This document shows, one piece after another, positions 26,118-35,283 of a stretch of 64,000 nt of DNA. The stretch's first letter is position 1. Each line of letters opens with the position of its first letter. The position numbers and the translations under genes were made by a program. Under the pieces are notes generated by a model, which was not told the DNA's origin, ran no database searches, and was given only the letters and a program-made list of their open reading frames with translations. This DNA is from an uncultured Prevotellaceae bacterium (GTDB lineage Bacteria; Bacteroidota; Bacteroidia; Bacteroidales; Bacteroidaceae): contig OMZE01000011.1 of assembly GCA_900315455.1 (NCBI GenBank), forward strand, positions 11,235 to 75,234. Reading direction: 5' to 3'.

Positions 26118-27656
26118 ATGATAGCGACGATACTTCCTTCAAGCGCCAATTTCCACGCGGTGGAATATAATGAACGAAAAGTGGCCCAAGGCAAGGCCGA
26201 ATTACTGGAGATGACCAACTTCGGCTTCATATCCTGCATGGAAACATACACATGGGAAGACCTGACAACGTATCTTAAAGACTATACGTCGAGGAACACT
26301 CGCATCAAACGTCCGCAGTTCCATTTGGCCATCTCATGCCGTGGTGATGAATACACCCAGGAGGAACTGGTCAACATCGCCCATCGCTATCTCAATGAAA
26401 TGGGCTACGGTCAACCTGGCCAGCCTCTTTTGATTTATGGTCATCACGACACCGACAACAATCACATCCATGTCATCACCAGCCGGGTGGATCCACATGG
26501 AAGGAAAATCAGCGACAGCATGGAAAAACGGCGGTCGTTGGAAACCATTGAGCGCATCATGGGCGTGAATGACAGTCAGAAAATAGGCGAAGCCGTATCC
26601 AAAGCCTTGGAGTATCATTTCTCCACGGCACCTCAGTTCATGGCTATCCTCGAAACCATGGGCTATGAGTGCTATACCGAGGACGATGATATCGTTTTAA
26701 AACGAAACGGTGTCGTGCACGACAAAGTAAAAATATCCTTGGTGGAAAGCAAGTGCCGTAAGGATATGTATGATAAGAAACGTATGGTCCAACTCAAAGC
26801 CATCTTGAAGAAGTATCGTGACATGGCTGCCAATCGTCAGGAATTACAGGATGCCATGAAAACCAAGTTCGGTGTCAGCCTGGTGTTCCTCGGCTCCAAG
26901 GACTCCCCCTATGGTTATTTGATTGTTGACCACCACACCAAGACTGTCTTCAAGGGCAGCGACGTGGTGAAGGTCAAAGAACTGCTCCTGTTCCAGTCCA
27001 AGGAAGAGCGATTCCGGCAGATGGATGCCTTCATCGACCAGATGCTGGATGACAACATCAACCTGACCACCAAGGAACTCAATCGACTCCTGCGTCGCCA
27101 GTTCGGCACCAAGTTCTTGAATGGCAGCGTCCGTTATGGCGATTCCACCTACCAACTGTCCGAGCACATTCTGACCACGCTGCGTTCCAACGACCGTCGC
27201 GCCTGGCTCCAGTCGTTCTGCCCCACCAATGAGCTGGAGCGACACATTCTTTGTCAGATTGGCAAGTACCATCATCCTGAGCGCATTGCCATCCAATCCA
27301 ACCCGGGATCTAATGCCGGCAAGACGGTGTCACAACTGCGCTACATCTTCGACACCACTTCTGATGACGCTCTTGTGGACAAGCTCCACGAGGACGGCTA
27401 TTTCATCACCCGTGCCGATGACCAGTACTATTGCGTCGATTTCGCTAACCGCACCATTGTCAATATGAAGAACCAAGGCCTAGATGTGAGTAGGCTTCAG
27501 CCTAAACAAGACCAGAGTCGACACATCTCTGACCCTGGCATCGGCCGCGCTATTGATAAAGTCACCAAGCAGCGTGGCGGTTCAAATGACAGCAACCGGG
27601 AATGGGAAGTCGGCGGTCGTGGCTATGAGGATGATGATAGGTCGATGAAGAGGTGA
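26118..27656 (+). CDS. MOBP-type relaxase / mobilization protein
   Basis: 512 residues. The relaxase domain fills about 1-250: an N-terminal segment HAVEYNERKVAQGKAELL and the metal-binding motif III HHDTDNNHIHVI (H109/H110, D111, H116, H118). The catalytic Tyr is probably in the N-terminal third (several Tyr at about 14-60), not assigned. The middle (about 260-420) includes a DUF-like helical domain, and the C-terminus ends in RGGSNDSNREWEVGGRG. The enzyme nicks at oriT and leads single-strand transfer using a helper conjugation machine. Its last about 45 codons recur, diverged, at 34965-35121. Confidence 0.88.
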   Translation: MIATILPSSANFHAVEYNERKVAQGKAELLEMTNFGFISCMETYTWEDLTTYLKDYTSRNTRIKRPQFHLAISCRGDEYTQEELVNIAHRYLNEMGYGQPGQPLLIYGHHDTDNNHIHVITSRVDPHGRKISDSMEKRRSLETIERIMGVNDSQKIGEAVSKALEYHFSTAPQFMAILETMGYECYTEDDDIVLKRNGVVHDKVKISLVESKCRKDMYDKKRMVQLKAILKKYRDMAANRQELQDAMKTKFGVSLVFLGSKDSPYGYLIVDHHTKTVFKGSDVVKVKELLLFQSKEERFRQMDAFIDQMLDDNINLTTKELNRLLRRQFGTKFLNGSVRYGDSTYQLSEHILTTLRSNDRRAWLQSFCPTNELERHILCQIGKYHHPERIAIQSNPGSNAGKTVSQLRYIFDTTSDDALVDKLHEDGYFITRADDQYYCVDFANRTIVNMKNQGLDVSRLQPKQDQSRHISDPGIGRAIDKVTKQRGGSNDSNREWEVGGRGYEDDDRSMKR

Positions 27657-27669
27657 ATATAATAAAAGA

Positions 27670-28047
27670 CTACTGATCAAACCAAAATATTAATCTGGAT
27701 GGTTCATCTTCATCATCAGAGTCTTGCATATATCTATATATAAGTTCATATTCAGTCATGCTTTTGTATTCGATATTATACTTACTATACATTTTGTCAA
27801 GGCATAGACGTAATTCTGGAGCAGTTATCCAACTAGGACAGTACCCACCTCCTCTATAAGCTTTCTGGGTTTCAGGAGTGGCATCATCAGGTAAACCTCT
27901 TGAAGATATAAGTACATTACCTGTTAATCCTCCAAGCATCTCGAAAAGCCCATAACATCTATACGTTTGAAATTCTTTGTCATAATATATCCATCTATGA
28001 TTTTTCTTATGACGATATTCCATATGTACCCTAATATCAACTCCCAT
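27670..28047 (-). CDS. Hypothetical protein downstream of the cargo operon
   Basis: Not recognised. 125 residues, soluble, rich in Tyr, Trp and Asp: starts MGVDIRVHMEYRHKKNHRWIYY and contains YRGGGYCPSWITAPELRLCLDKMY. The style (short protein with conserved opening MGVDI) recalls small proteins of phages and defence islands. It follows the PIWI-like gene by 107 bp in the same direction, and its stop is 13 bp from the convergent relaxase stop. Confidence 0.6.
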   Translation of the reverse strand: MGVDIRVHMEYRHKKNHRWIYYDKEFQTYRCYGLFEMLGGLTGNVLISSRGLPDDATPETQKAYRGGGYCPSWITAPELRLCLDKMYSKYNIEYKSMTEYELIYRYMQDSDDEDEPSRLIFWFDQ

Positions 28048-28154
28048 ATCACATTTTTTCGTTTAGAATTCTTTTTTAACAATTTTCATTCGGTTGATGA
28101 TAATGGTCTCTTCATACGACGTTCGCATCGTCCAATATTTGTAATAGTGTCCTA

Positions 28155-30527
28155 TCAATCACTCGTTGAATCATCGTCCATAGTTCCAAAGTGAATGGAT
28201 GAAAATTCCTTTAACAGTTTTGCCAAAAATGGCAGAACTGTCCATTGTTCCAATCTTACGAAATCGACCGAAGACATCTCTAAAATAGTCTTGACCATAT
28301 CCTCGTCAACCACATTTCCGTTCCTTCTGACTATTCTTCTGACTACAAAGCCCTTTTGAATACCCTCTAGTTTTAAGCTGCCTTTATTGCCAACAACATA
28401 CGAATATGAATTCTTTATTGGCTGCAAATCATTATCAATACTTTGATATGCAAAAATCTGTTGTATATTACTCATCTCGTAGCCAATCCTTTCTCCTTCT
28501 TTGGTTCGTATATGTGTATTAAACACAATACCCTTCTCTTCTTTTAAGAAAAGAGAGAATTGGCGATAATATGCTTTACATCCAACAAAATTAGCACAAA
28601 GACATTTCTGAAGTTCATTATAAGGTGCGTATTCTTTACCAAGACTATTAAGTTTTTCTGTTACGAGATTTTTATAATTACTTATTTCATTAGGCTCAAA
28701 ATCCTGAGAAAATTCATTCAAATACTCCAGAAGACACTTCACTGAAAACTTTGTGTTAGACTGTTTGAGATTATGCCGAATGAGTTGCACATTAGGTATA
28801 ACATGCTCATCAGTTTTTTTTATTTGATAAATGTCATCAATATCTTTCCAAATCAGCATCTCTACTTTTTCGTCCCGTTTTTGGGCTCCTACCATTCTAT
28901 CCGGATAATTGAAACCATCGAAAATTTTCTTATTTTCTATATTGTCATTCTGCTGATCTTGATTGAAATGATGGAATACAACAGATTGCTCGTCTGCAGC
29001 TAATTCCATCCAAAATATATCTTCAATATTCCTTGGTGCTTTATTGTAGTCAAGAATCGTTCTTCGTTTTCTTATGGCACCATAAATCTTTTGGGTCAAA
29101 TTCAATTTCTTTGTTCCGAAGAGTGCATTTGTTGATTGATTAATTACTGCATATTTGATTCCCAATGATATAATGCATACTTTTAACGTTGATTCCAGGG
29201 TTTTCTTAAATGCTTCCAACTGTCTCTCATATTGTTTCTTCTTCTTCGCATCGGCTTCATCGTCACCGGTTGATAAGGGACAATCAGGAAACGAAATAGT
29301 TTCAGCAGCAATTCCTTGAATAACTTCATTTTTATGATTCTTTGTGAATAGAACTCTTTGGTCAATTTTTCTATCTGTATAATAATCCTTCTCGTGGTGA
29401 ATCAAAATATTCAATTTTTGAGGATTGTATTTTGTTTCGTATTCATGAATTCCAAATGAATTAAGAACAAATTTTAAAATGTTCATCCCATTTTTCACCT
29501 GAGAATCTAACTCTACATCATCTAAAAAGCTGACAGTAAGATTATTTGCAACCAGATCTATACAACTATTCAAAATATCGTCATCTTTGAAGGCTGGAGT
29601 GACAGTTGTAAGAGAAGTCTTGTCATAAGGAAATGGTCTAAGGTGTAAAACCGCCTTACTACCTTTCCCTTCTCCCAGATTCAATTCGAGCGTTTCGAGA
29701 AAGTCGGCCAGAATTCCCATCCTTGAAGATGAATAATCTGCATAATTCTCATATTTGATAAAAGGTATTTGAGCTGGACTGCTTTTTTGACCTTGCTGAT
29801 ACCAATATTTTCCTTTGGGAGTTATATTCCTTGCAGGTACAAGACGCCCATAATCATCAAATTCATAAGGAAAACGGAAACCAGCCTTTTGAGCTGTTGC
29901 CGGATTCGTTTCAACAAATGGTTCTGCTTTTGGATATATTAGCCCGTAACGATCTATACTAAGTTTCACACCTATCTTTACTCTGCAGTTTTTGAATAAT
30001 CTTCCGTTCCAGTACACCTTTCCATAATGGTCTGTTGCATCTGTCCACTTAGATTTGAACGATTTATAGTTTGGGAATATAATATTGTGGCCCAGAGTAT
30101 TATTAAAGACATCTCCTTCTTCTTCGTTTGCGTATGAATTGAACAGCCAACCAATGACTAATTGAGCCAGTGCTTCTTTTGGAATGTCACCCAAAATGTA
30201 GCTTTCCGAAATATCATCAATCGTGGTCATCAAGAGGTTGGGAAACTTCTTTGTCTTTTCTCTCAAATCATTAATATTCACATCTTTGTCAAAGAGCATA
30301 AAAACTTTGGTGTGGCTGCAAAAAGCCGTGGCTCTGACAGATATCCCATAATCAAGATATATGGCATTTAGCAATTCTTCTACTATCTGCGAAGAATACG
30401 CTTTTGATCTCTGATTCTTGCACAGTTTTACAATGGTAAATTGTTTGGGCAAAAACTCGTCCATACAATACTCAGTAAATTCTATATAATACCTGTTGGT
30501 TCGTAATAGATTCGTAGTGGATATCAT
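28155..30527 (-). CDS. Large cargo protein, possible PIWI-like fold
   Basis: 790 residues, no signal peptide or membrane segment; no family recognised with certainty. In the C-terminal half, KLNILIHHEKDYY (about 385), a long helical stretch, LKVCIISLGIKYAVINQSTN (about 450) and LTQKIYGAIRKRR (about 480) come in the order of a MID domain. The strands IFWMELAADEQSVVFHHFN and the C-terminal VDFVRLEQWTVLPFLAKLLKEF resemble a PIWI/RNase H ending. No catalytic DEDX tetrad was placed. It overlaps the upstream helicase gene by 4 bp (ATGA), so the two products are probably made in fixed ratio. The PIWI link is a hypothesis; an unrelated defence protein is quite possible. Confidence 0.45.
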   Translation of the reverse strand: MISTTNLLRTNRYYIEFTEYCMDEFLPKQFTIVKLCKNQRSKAYSSQIVEELLNAIYLDYGISVRATAFCSHTKVFMLFDKDVNINDLREKTKKFPNLLMTTIDDISESYILGDIPKEALAQLVIGWLFNSYANEEEGDVFNNTLGHNIIFPNYKSFKSKWTDATDHYGKVYWNGRLFKNCRVKIGVKLSIDRYGLIYPKAEPFVETNPATAQKAGFRFPYEFDDYGRLVPARNITPKGKYWYQQGQKSSPAQIPFIKYENYADYSSSRMGILADFLETLELNLGEGKGSKAVLHLRPFPYDKTSLTTVTPAFKDDDILNSCIDLVANNLTVSFLDDVELDSQVKNGMNILKFVLNSFGIHEYETKYNPQKLNILIHHEKDYYTDRKIDQRVLFTKNHKNEVIQGIAAETISFPDCPLSTGDDEADAKKKKQYERQLEAFKKTLESTLKVCIISLGIKYAVINQSTNALFGTKKLNLTQKIYGAIRKRRTILDYNKAPRNIEDIFWMELAADEQSVVFHHFNQDQQNDNIENKKIFDGFNYPDRMVGAQKRDEKVEMLIWKDIDDIYQIKKTDEHVIPNVQLIRHNLKQSNTKFSVKCLLEYLNEFSQDFEPNEISNYKNLVTEKLNSLGKEYAPYNELQKCLCANFVGCKAYYRQFSLFLKEEKGIVFNTHIRTKEGERIGYEMSNIQQIFAYQSIDNDLQPIKNSYSYVVGNKGSLKLEGIQKGFVVRRIVRRNGNVVDEDMVKTILEMSSVDFVRLEQWTVLPFLAKLLKEFSSIHFGTMDDDSTSD

Positions 30528-33500
30528 AATGCTTCAAGTTTGTTTATAATGAATTGAATATTTTCGATTATGGGCAGGCCATTGTTGTTGATGAGAGCAG
30601 GAACAACGTATATATTGCCATTTTCTGAATGACAAAGAAGTCTTGTTTCATCTGGAGCTATAACCCCAACGATGAATACCGCTTTAGCCCCTATTATTTC
30701 CATCTTCCTTCGGATTTTATTAAAATTCTTGACATTGTTCTCTTGCCGCAAATCTTGGTCGTGTTGTTGATAATAGGTGAAATACTTAAAATCCGCATAC
30801 ACATCTGGGTAATCGTCAAACATCCCATCAAAGACTTCCAATATGTCTTCTGGCATATTGCTTACCTTAATAGGGTAATTAGGGATTGCAGTTTTCAGAA
30901 TATAAGAGCCAGCTATTTCTCCATAAGCCCCTAAAACCATTTCCTGGAATATAATGGGACTGACGATATGCGAAGAAGGTTTCCACTTTGTGTCCATACC
31001 ATTTTCTTCAAAATATTGCTCCATGCCTTTGTATTTCATTAATATCGACAGTCGTGACCTATCCTCACTGACTTCCCTTATGTCAAATGGAGAGAATTCT
31101 TCTTTCATCACCATCTGCATCTTTTTTGAAAAGTCTTCTTTACTAAGCTCAAATCCTACAAATACGCTATCATATTCGTTCTTTTGATAATAGTAGTAGG
31201 ATGACCTTATTTGTCCGTCAGGAAAATCAATATAGAAATCAGAATAGAATCGATCTTGATGGTAGAGTTTGTCGGATACTGTAGGATGTTGGGCTGCTTT
31301 CATTCTCATAATGGGCCAATTAATTGCATCTTTCGCACGCCATCTTACTACTCCAGCATCCAGATTGATTGCGGAAATCATTCTGTGTATTTCTTGCCTT
31401 GCCCTGTCTGACTTCATCTGAGCCAATAATTGGCAGTCATCAGGTCTATTGGGATTGACAATAGAACGTTCCATCTCCCTTTCCCACTGTTCACGCAAAT
31501 CGAGAATCTTTTTCAACTCTTCGCTATGATAATCTTTCATTAGCAGATGGTACTTCAAGTCAAAAGACTGAAAAACCTTTCTGTCAAGATAAATGGTTTG
31601 AATTTGATTGCGCCATAAGGTACGCTTGGTTCTTCCATCTACTTGAACGAGCCAATAAGCAGCTTGCAAAGCTTCCTGGCGGGTTGCCTTTAAGATGTTT
31701 TTGATTCGACGAAAACCATATCCATCAATTGCATTAAACCCATCAATAATTTGACTGGTTCTCTCTTTGTCAGTTATAAAACCGTTTTCATAACATTCTT
31801 CGACATTAATAATATTTCTAATCTGGTCCTTCCATCCAAATTCGTCCCAGTTTGACATATTGACCACCATGTTGGTAATATCGAGAATAGCAAGTTCATC
31901 AATGTCTTTCTTGCTCTCGTCCCGTTTTTCATGGGCATCGAGTCTGCGGAGATAAGGTTTTATCCATTCACAAATCGGATGCTGAAGATTGATACCCGCA
32001 CCTACTGTTGCAAAAGTAGATAAGATAAACAACCTGTCTCCACGTCTCAATTTGTTAATATACTCGTCTTTTTGATTGTAAAAATCTCGGCTGGTAATGA
32101 TAAACAAATGTATGTTTTCGTCATGTCCCTCTTCACCATGTTTATCAGACCAGTCTTTGAAGTGCTTTTTGCAATAGTTATTGACAACGTTGGTCAAACT
32201 CTCCAAAGTCTTTCTTTGAAGGGTTGAGCCATCCTCGCCAGGCAATGCCATGTTGACACACAAACAAGACTGATGATTGCGATGAATGGCAAATGTTAGC
32301 ATTACTCTGGCTATATTCAAATAACGAGAAAAGAAATAACTGCCACCGGATTTCCCTTCATCTCTTGAAAGAATATTATCTACTGCATCCTTTATTATGG
32401 CACCTATCTTATTAATGTACTTCAAATCAGCAGGTAAATTGTCAGGAAGAATTTCAGTGATAATCTCTTCATAGCTTCTTCCTTCAATCTCATACAAGTT
32501 CTCTAATAAGATAGGTGTTTCAATGGATATGGATTGTTTTTCATCTTCGATGTGATATTTTTTATACCTATATTGTAGTTCTTTCTTTATGGCCGTACCC
32601 AATTCTGGGTGTTCAATTAAAATATTGTGAAAATTGTTAACAGTATTTCCCTGTTCATCTTCATATTTCAACTCGCTTTCCAGAAAATGCAGATTGTAAT
32701 TGCCCAATATAGTCGGACAATTGGCTGTAGCAGACATAGCAATGACCAGAGCATTCTCGGAAAGGAATGACATAACATTTTCTGCTGTTTCTGTGACACG
32801 ACCCATTTGAATGACGGTATCTGCTTCATGGTTCGTACCATTTACTAATGTGTACCAAGTTGCTCCATAGCGATAGAAAGAATACGGTAAATTGTATTTT
32901 TGTGCAGCAATTGAAATGTCCCTTTGAGAGTAGAAAAAAAGCAACAGTTTAAGGTAATCTCCCTCAAGACCTTTGTATTTGTATAATATAGTATTCAAAC
33001 ACTCCTCTTGTGATAATTCTGATTGGCCAGCTTCTGGTGAACCATTCCTACTTCTTTGATAGTTAATGGCACAAACATTGACATAATTCACAAATTTCCG
33101 GAGGAATGTATTAATATCATTCAGCATTTTCCTTACGAGAAACGAACCTGGCCCTGCCTCTTGAAAAGCTTCTTTTTTACCATAATTCAAACACACTCGG
33201 TTTGAAGACGGGTCTGGAATTGCAAATAAAGATAATCCTTTCGCGTCTTTATGTATGGTCTTCCAGTCTGCACAGTAATATAAGAAATCTTTCCTATCTA
33301 TTTGTCCCTCACTGGATTTGAAGGATAATTGCATTTTATATTTTTGAAGCAGTTCATTCGCTTCGTTAATTAACTCTTTTCTAGTCTTATTATCGACAAT
33401 CGATTTTAAATTGCTGTCAAATGAGTCTAGTTGGTTGAGCCCATCAACGACCATGAGAAACAACTTTTTGAAATCAATTGTCTCAGAGCCTTCCATTGTT

Positions 33501-34309
33501 TTGCTGATATTATCTACAATTGTGCTGGTCACATCTGCTTTTGTGGCATCTGACTCGTCGATAATAACTATGGCGTTTTTGAGCCATTCTTTTGAAAGAT
33601 ATGGAACTTTTTTGATTATCTTGTTTTTTGACAATGTCAGTTTCTTATCTGTCATCAAGAATACGATGTAGTTTTTTTCACGTACATGAGGATATATCTT
33701 TGAAATCCATTCATATTCTTCATGTTCATATACGAGATCTTCGATTGATAATTTGTTGGCCATGGCAACTTTGGCCAAATGGTTGTGAATGATTCCTCTG
33801 AATTTGCTTTCTATGTTTGCCAACTCGTCTTGTTTATGCACCAACAGTTGTCGTGCTTCTGTCGACGTCTTGTCTTTCAAGGAAGAGATTTCTCTAACCC
33901 GTGATTTGATTTCTCTTATTTCTTTACATCTGCTTATGTCGGCAGGCAATTCTTTTTCCAACTCTTTCCAATTCTCAATTGCCTCAGTGATACAATCTAC
34001 ATTACTTTTCACACGAATCACATAATCGTCGTATGGAATATTCCTTTCACGAAAAGCCTTTTTAAGGTCGTCTTCAGGTATTATTTTAATTAGTGTCGTT
34101 ATCCAGACGAGTTTTCTTGCATGATTATCTGACTTAGAGTGTTCTCTCTGGCGTATGACATTTAACACATAATCTGCTATAGTCTGACAAGCAGAATATG
34201 TCTTACCGATACTTGTTGGCAATGGCGCTATGACAAGCCCATGGTCATATTTGTCAATATAGTCTAAGAAAATCGACTTTATTCTATCGCTGATGGATTG
34301 GTCTTCCAT
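30524..34309 (-). CDS. SF2 (DinG-like) helicase with C-terminal nuclease-like domain
   Basis: 1261 residues from ATG 34309 (MEDQSISDRIKS); an ATG eight codons upstream is possible. Walker A is PLPTSIGKTYSACQ near residue 30, Walker B IIDESD near 250, motif III-like VIAMSATANCPTI near 525, and motif V/VI-like FILSTFATVGAGINLQHP near 765. A long coiled insertion lies at about 110-200. The last about 120 residues (GAYGEIAGSYIL, PDVYADFKYFTYY near 1172) fit a PD-(D/E)xK fold with DFK as the ExK-like element. It overlaps the next gene by 4 bp. Helicase call is firm; nuclease call is tentative. Confidence 0.75.
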   Translation of the reverse strand: MEDQSISDRIKSIFLDYIDKYDHGLVIAPLPTSIGKTYSACQTIADYVLNVIRQREHSKSDNHARKLVWITTLIKIIPEDDLKKAFRERNIPYDDYVIRVKSNVDCITEAIENWKELEKELPADISRCKEIREIKSRVREISSLKDKTSTEARQLLVHKQDELANIESKFRGIIHNHLAKVAMANKLSIEDLVYEHEEYEWISKIYPHVREKNYIVFLMTDKKLTLSKNKIIKKVPYLSKEWLKNAIVIIDESDATKADVTSTIVDNISKTMEGSETIDFKKLFLMVVDGLNQLDSFDSNLKSIVDNKTRKELINEANELLQKYKMQLSFKSSEGQIDRKDFLYYCADWKTIHKDAKGLSLFAIPDPSSNRVCLNYGKKEAFQEAGPGSFLVRKMLNDINTFLRKFVNYVNVCAINYQRSRNGSPEAGQSELSQEECLNTILYKYKGLEGDYLKLLLFFYSQRDISIAAQKYNLPYSFYRYGATWYTLVNGTNHEADTVIQMGRVTETAENVMSFLSENALVIAMSATANCPTILGNYNLHFLESELKYEDEQGNTVNNFHNILIEHPELGTAIKKELQYRYKKYHIEDEKQSISIETPILLENLYEIEGRSYEEIITEILPDNLPADLKYINKIGAIIKDAVDNILSRDEGKSGGSYFFSRYLNIARVMLTFAIHRNHQSCLCVNMALPGEDGSTLQRKTLESLTNVVNNYCKKHFKDWSDKHGEEGHDENIHLFIITSRDFYNQKDEYINKLRRGDRLFILSTFATVGAGINLQHPICEWIKPYLRRLDAHEKRDESKKDIDELAILDITNMVVNMSNWDEFGWKDQIRNIINVEECYENGFITDKERTSQIIDGFNAIDGYGFRRIKNILKATRQEALQAAYWLVQVDGRTKRTLWRNQIQTIYLDRKVFQSFDLKYHLLMKDYHSEELKKILDLREQWEREMERSIVNPNRPDDCQLLAQMKSDRARQEIHRMISAINLDAGVVRWRAKDAINWPIMRMKAAQHPTVSDKLYHQDRFYSDFYIDFPDGQIRSSYYYYQKNEYDSVFVGFELSKEDFSKKMQMVMKEEFSPFDIREVSEDRSRLSILMKYKGMEQYFEENGMDTKWKPSSHIVSPIIFQEMVLGAYGEIAGSYILKTAIPNYPIKVSNMPEDILEVFDGMFDDYPDVYADFKYFTYYQQHDQDLRQENNVKNFNKIRRKMEIIGAKAVFIVGVIAPDETRLLCHSENGNIYVVPALINNNGLPIIENIQFIINKLEAL

Positions 34310-34372
34310 GATAATTAAAAATTGGGAGTACAAAAAATACTTATTCTATATGTTGCAAATTATATACCAATC

Positions 34373-34711
34373 TTAATCCTCGTGCTCGATTGGTTCGATA
34401 TAATAATCTAAAATTGACATTTGAACCATTCCGTCCTCCAATTCAAAGCCATAGATTTCAGCCAAGGTCAAATCATCATAATAATCATGCCAATTATCAA
34501 AGGCATCTTTTGTTGATATACGACCAAGAAATGGCATCTCATTAAATGAACTCAGAACTTCATCAAAATCAATGCCATAGCCATTGCTTACTACACAGTA
34601 CTCATCATCTTCTGTATTGTACAGAATGATGATGACCACCTGATTCCTTTTGACAGCTGCACGAACCGCTAAAAGATAATCTATTTTCTGCTCCGCTGTT
34701 ATTTCTTTCAT
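34373..34711 (-). CDS. Small acidic protein, first gene of the cargo operon
   Basis: Not recognised. 112 residues, very acidic (ends YYIEPIEHED), alpha/beta pattern, no HTH, signal or membrane segment. It begins MKEITAEQKIDYLLAVRAAV. It lies 63 bp before the helicase and downstream of two palindromes and a -7 box, so it is the first gene of the operon. It may be a regulator, inhibitor or adaptor of the helicase. Confidence 0.6.
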   Translation of the reverse strand: MKEITAEQKIDYLLAVRAAVKRNQVVIIILYNTEDDEYCVVSNGYGIDFDEVLSSFNEMPFLGRISTKDAFDNWHDYYDDLTLAEIYGFELEDGMVQMSILDYYIEPIEHED

Positions 34712-34736
34712 TGTTATACAAACATTAAATTAATAG

Positions 34737-34816
34737 ATTGGCATTATGCCAATTTCTAATACTCTGATTTCAAGATACCATAATAATAGAGCATCTTGCA
34801 ATTTGCTGCAAATATA
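34737..34816 (-). promoter_or_regulatory. Cargo-operon control region: -7 box and two palindromes
   Basis: On the minus strand a -7 box TATATTTG lies at 34816-34809; the -33 element is unclear (a TTTG exists but only 14 bases away). Two inverted repeats follow: ATTTGC-T-GCAAAT at 34801-34813, overlapping the likely start site, and ATTGGCAT-T-ATGCCAAT at 34737-34753 (8-bp perfect arms). Their positions suit operators for a repressor, perhaps the WYL protein of the element. Confidence 0.55.
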
Positions 34817-34919
34817 TGTACAGCCTGTATCAAATCGTGGTACATGTAGAAGAAAATTAATGGGAATATCTTATTTTTCTAGTTTCTCTCTGCTTATCGG
34901 GTAATAGTTCTTGGTTAAT

Positions 34920-35121
34920 TTCAAATAAAAAGTCGTTGCCCAAAGATTTCAACCCAAACATGCCCAGAAACAACAAGGCCAGAGAACAAATCTCCGGCCC
35001 TGGTGTCGGTCGCACTATCGATAAGGTGGTCAAACAGCGTGGCGGTTCCAACGACAGCAATCGTGAATGGGAAGTCGGCAGCCGTGGCAATGAGGATGAT
35101 AACAGGTCACTAAAAAGGTAA
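34920..35121 (+). pseudogene. Remnant of a second relaxase gene (3' end)
   Basis: The plus strand encodes ...SGPGVGRTIDKVVKQRGGSNDSNREWEVGS... to a stop at 35119-35121, clearly matching the last about 45 residues of the relaxase at 26118-27656 (SDPGIGRAIDKVTKQRGGS...). DNA identity is partial, so this is not a recent duplicate but the tail of a related element's relaxase. Upstream homology fades before about 34936 and no start or relaxase domain is present. The intact relaxase and this remnant flank the cargo. Confidence 0.75.
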
Positions 35122-35147
35122 TATAATTCAATAAAAATGAAATAGCA

Positions 35148-35203
35148 CTGTCGGATGGTCATCACGAGGTCGTTATATCCGAGCCTACCCGCAAGTCCGA
35201 CAG
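35148..35203. repeat. Inverted repeat next to the integrase 3' end
   Basis: CTGTCGGA (35148-35155) and TCCGACAG (35196-35203) are perfect inverted copies 40 bp apart, between the relaxase remnant and the integrase stop. It could be a long-loop terminator or a recombinase-related site. Confidence 0.45.
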
Positions 35204-35283
35204 GACTATTTCACAAGCAAATGTATAGAAAAAAGAAATATCTAATCATATAGACAATTTTTTTGAATTATTTAACAAAATGT

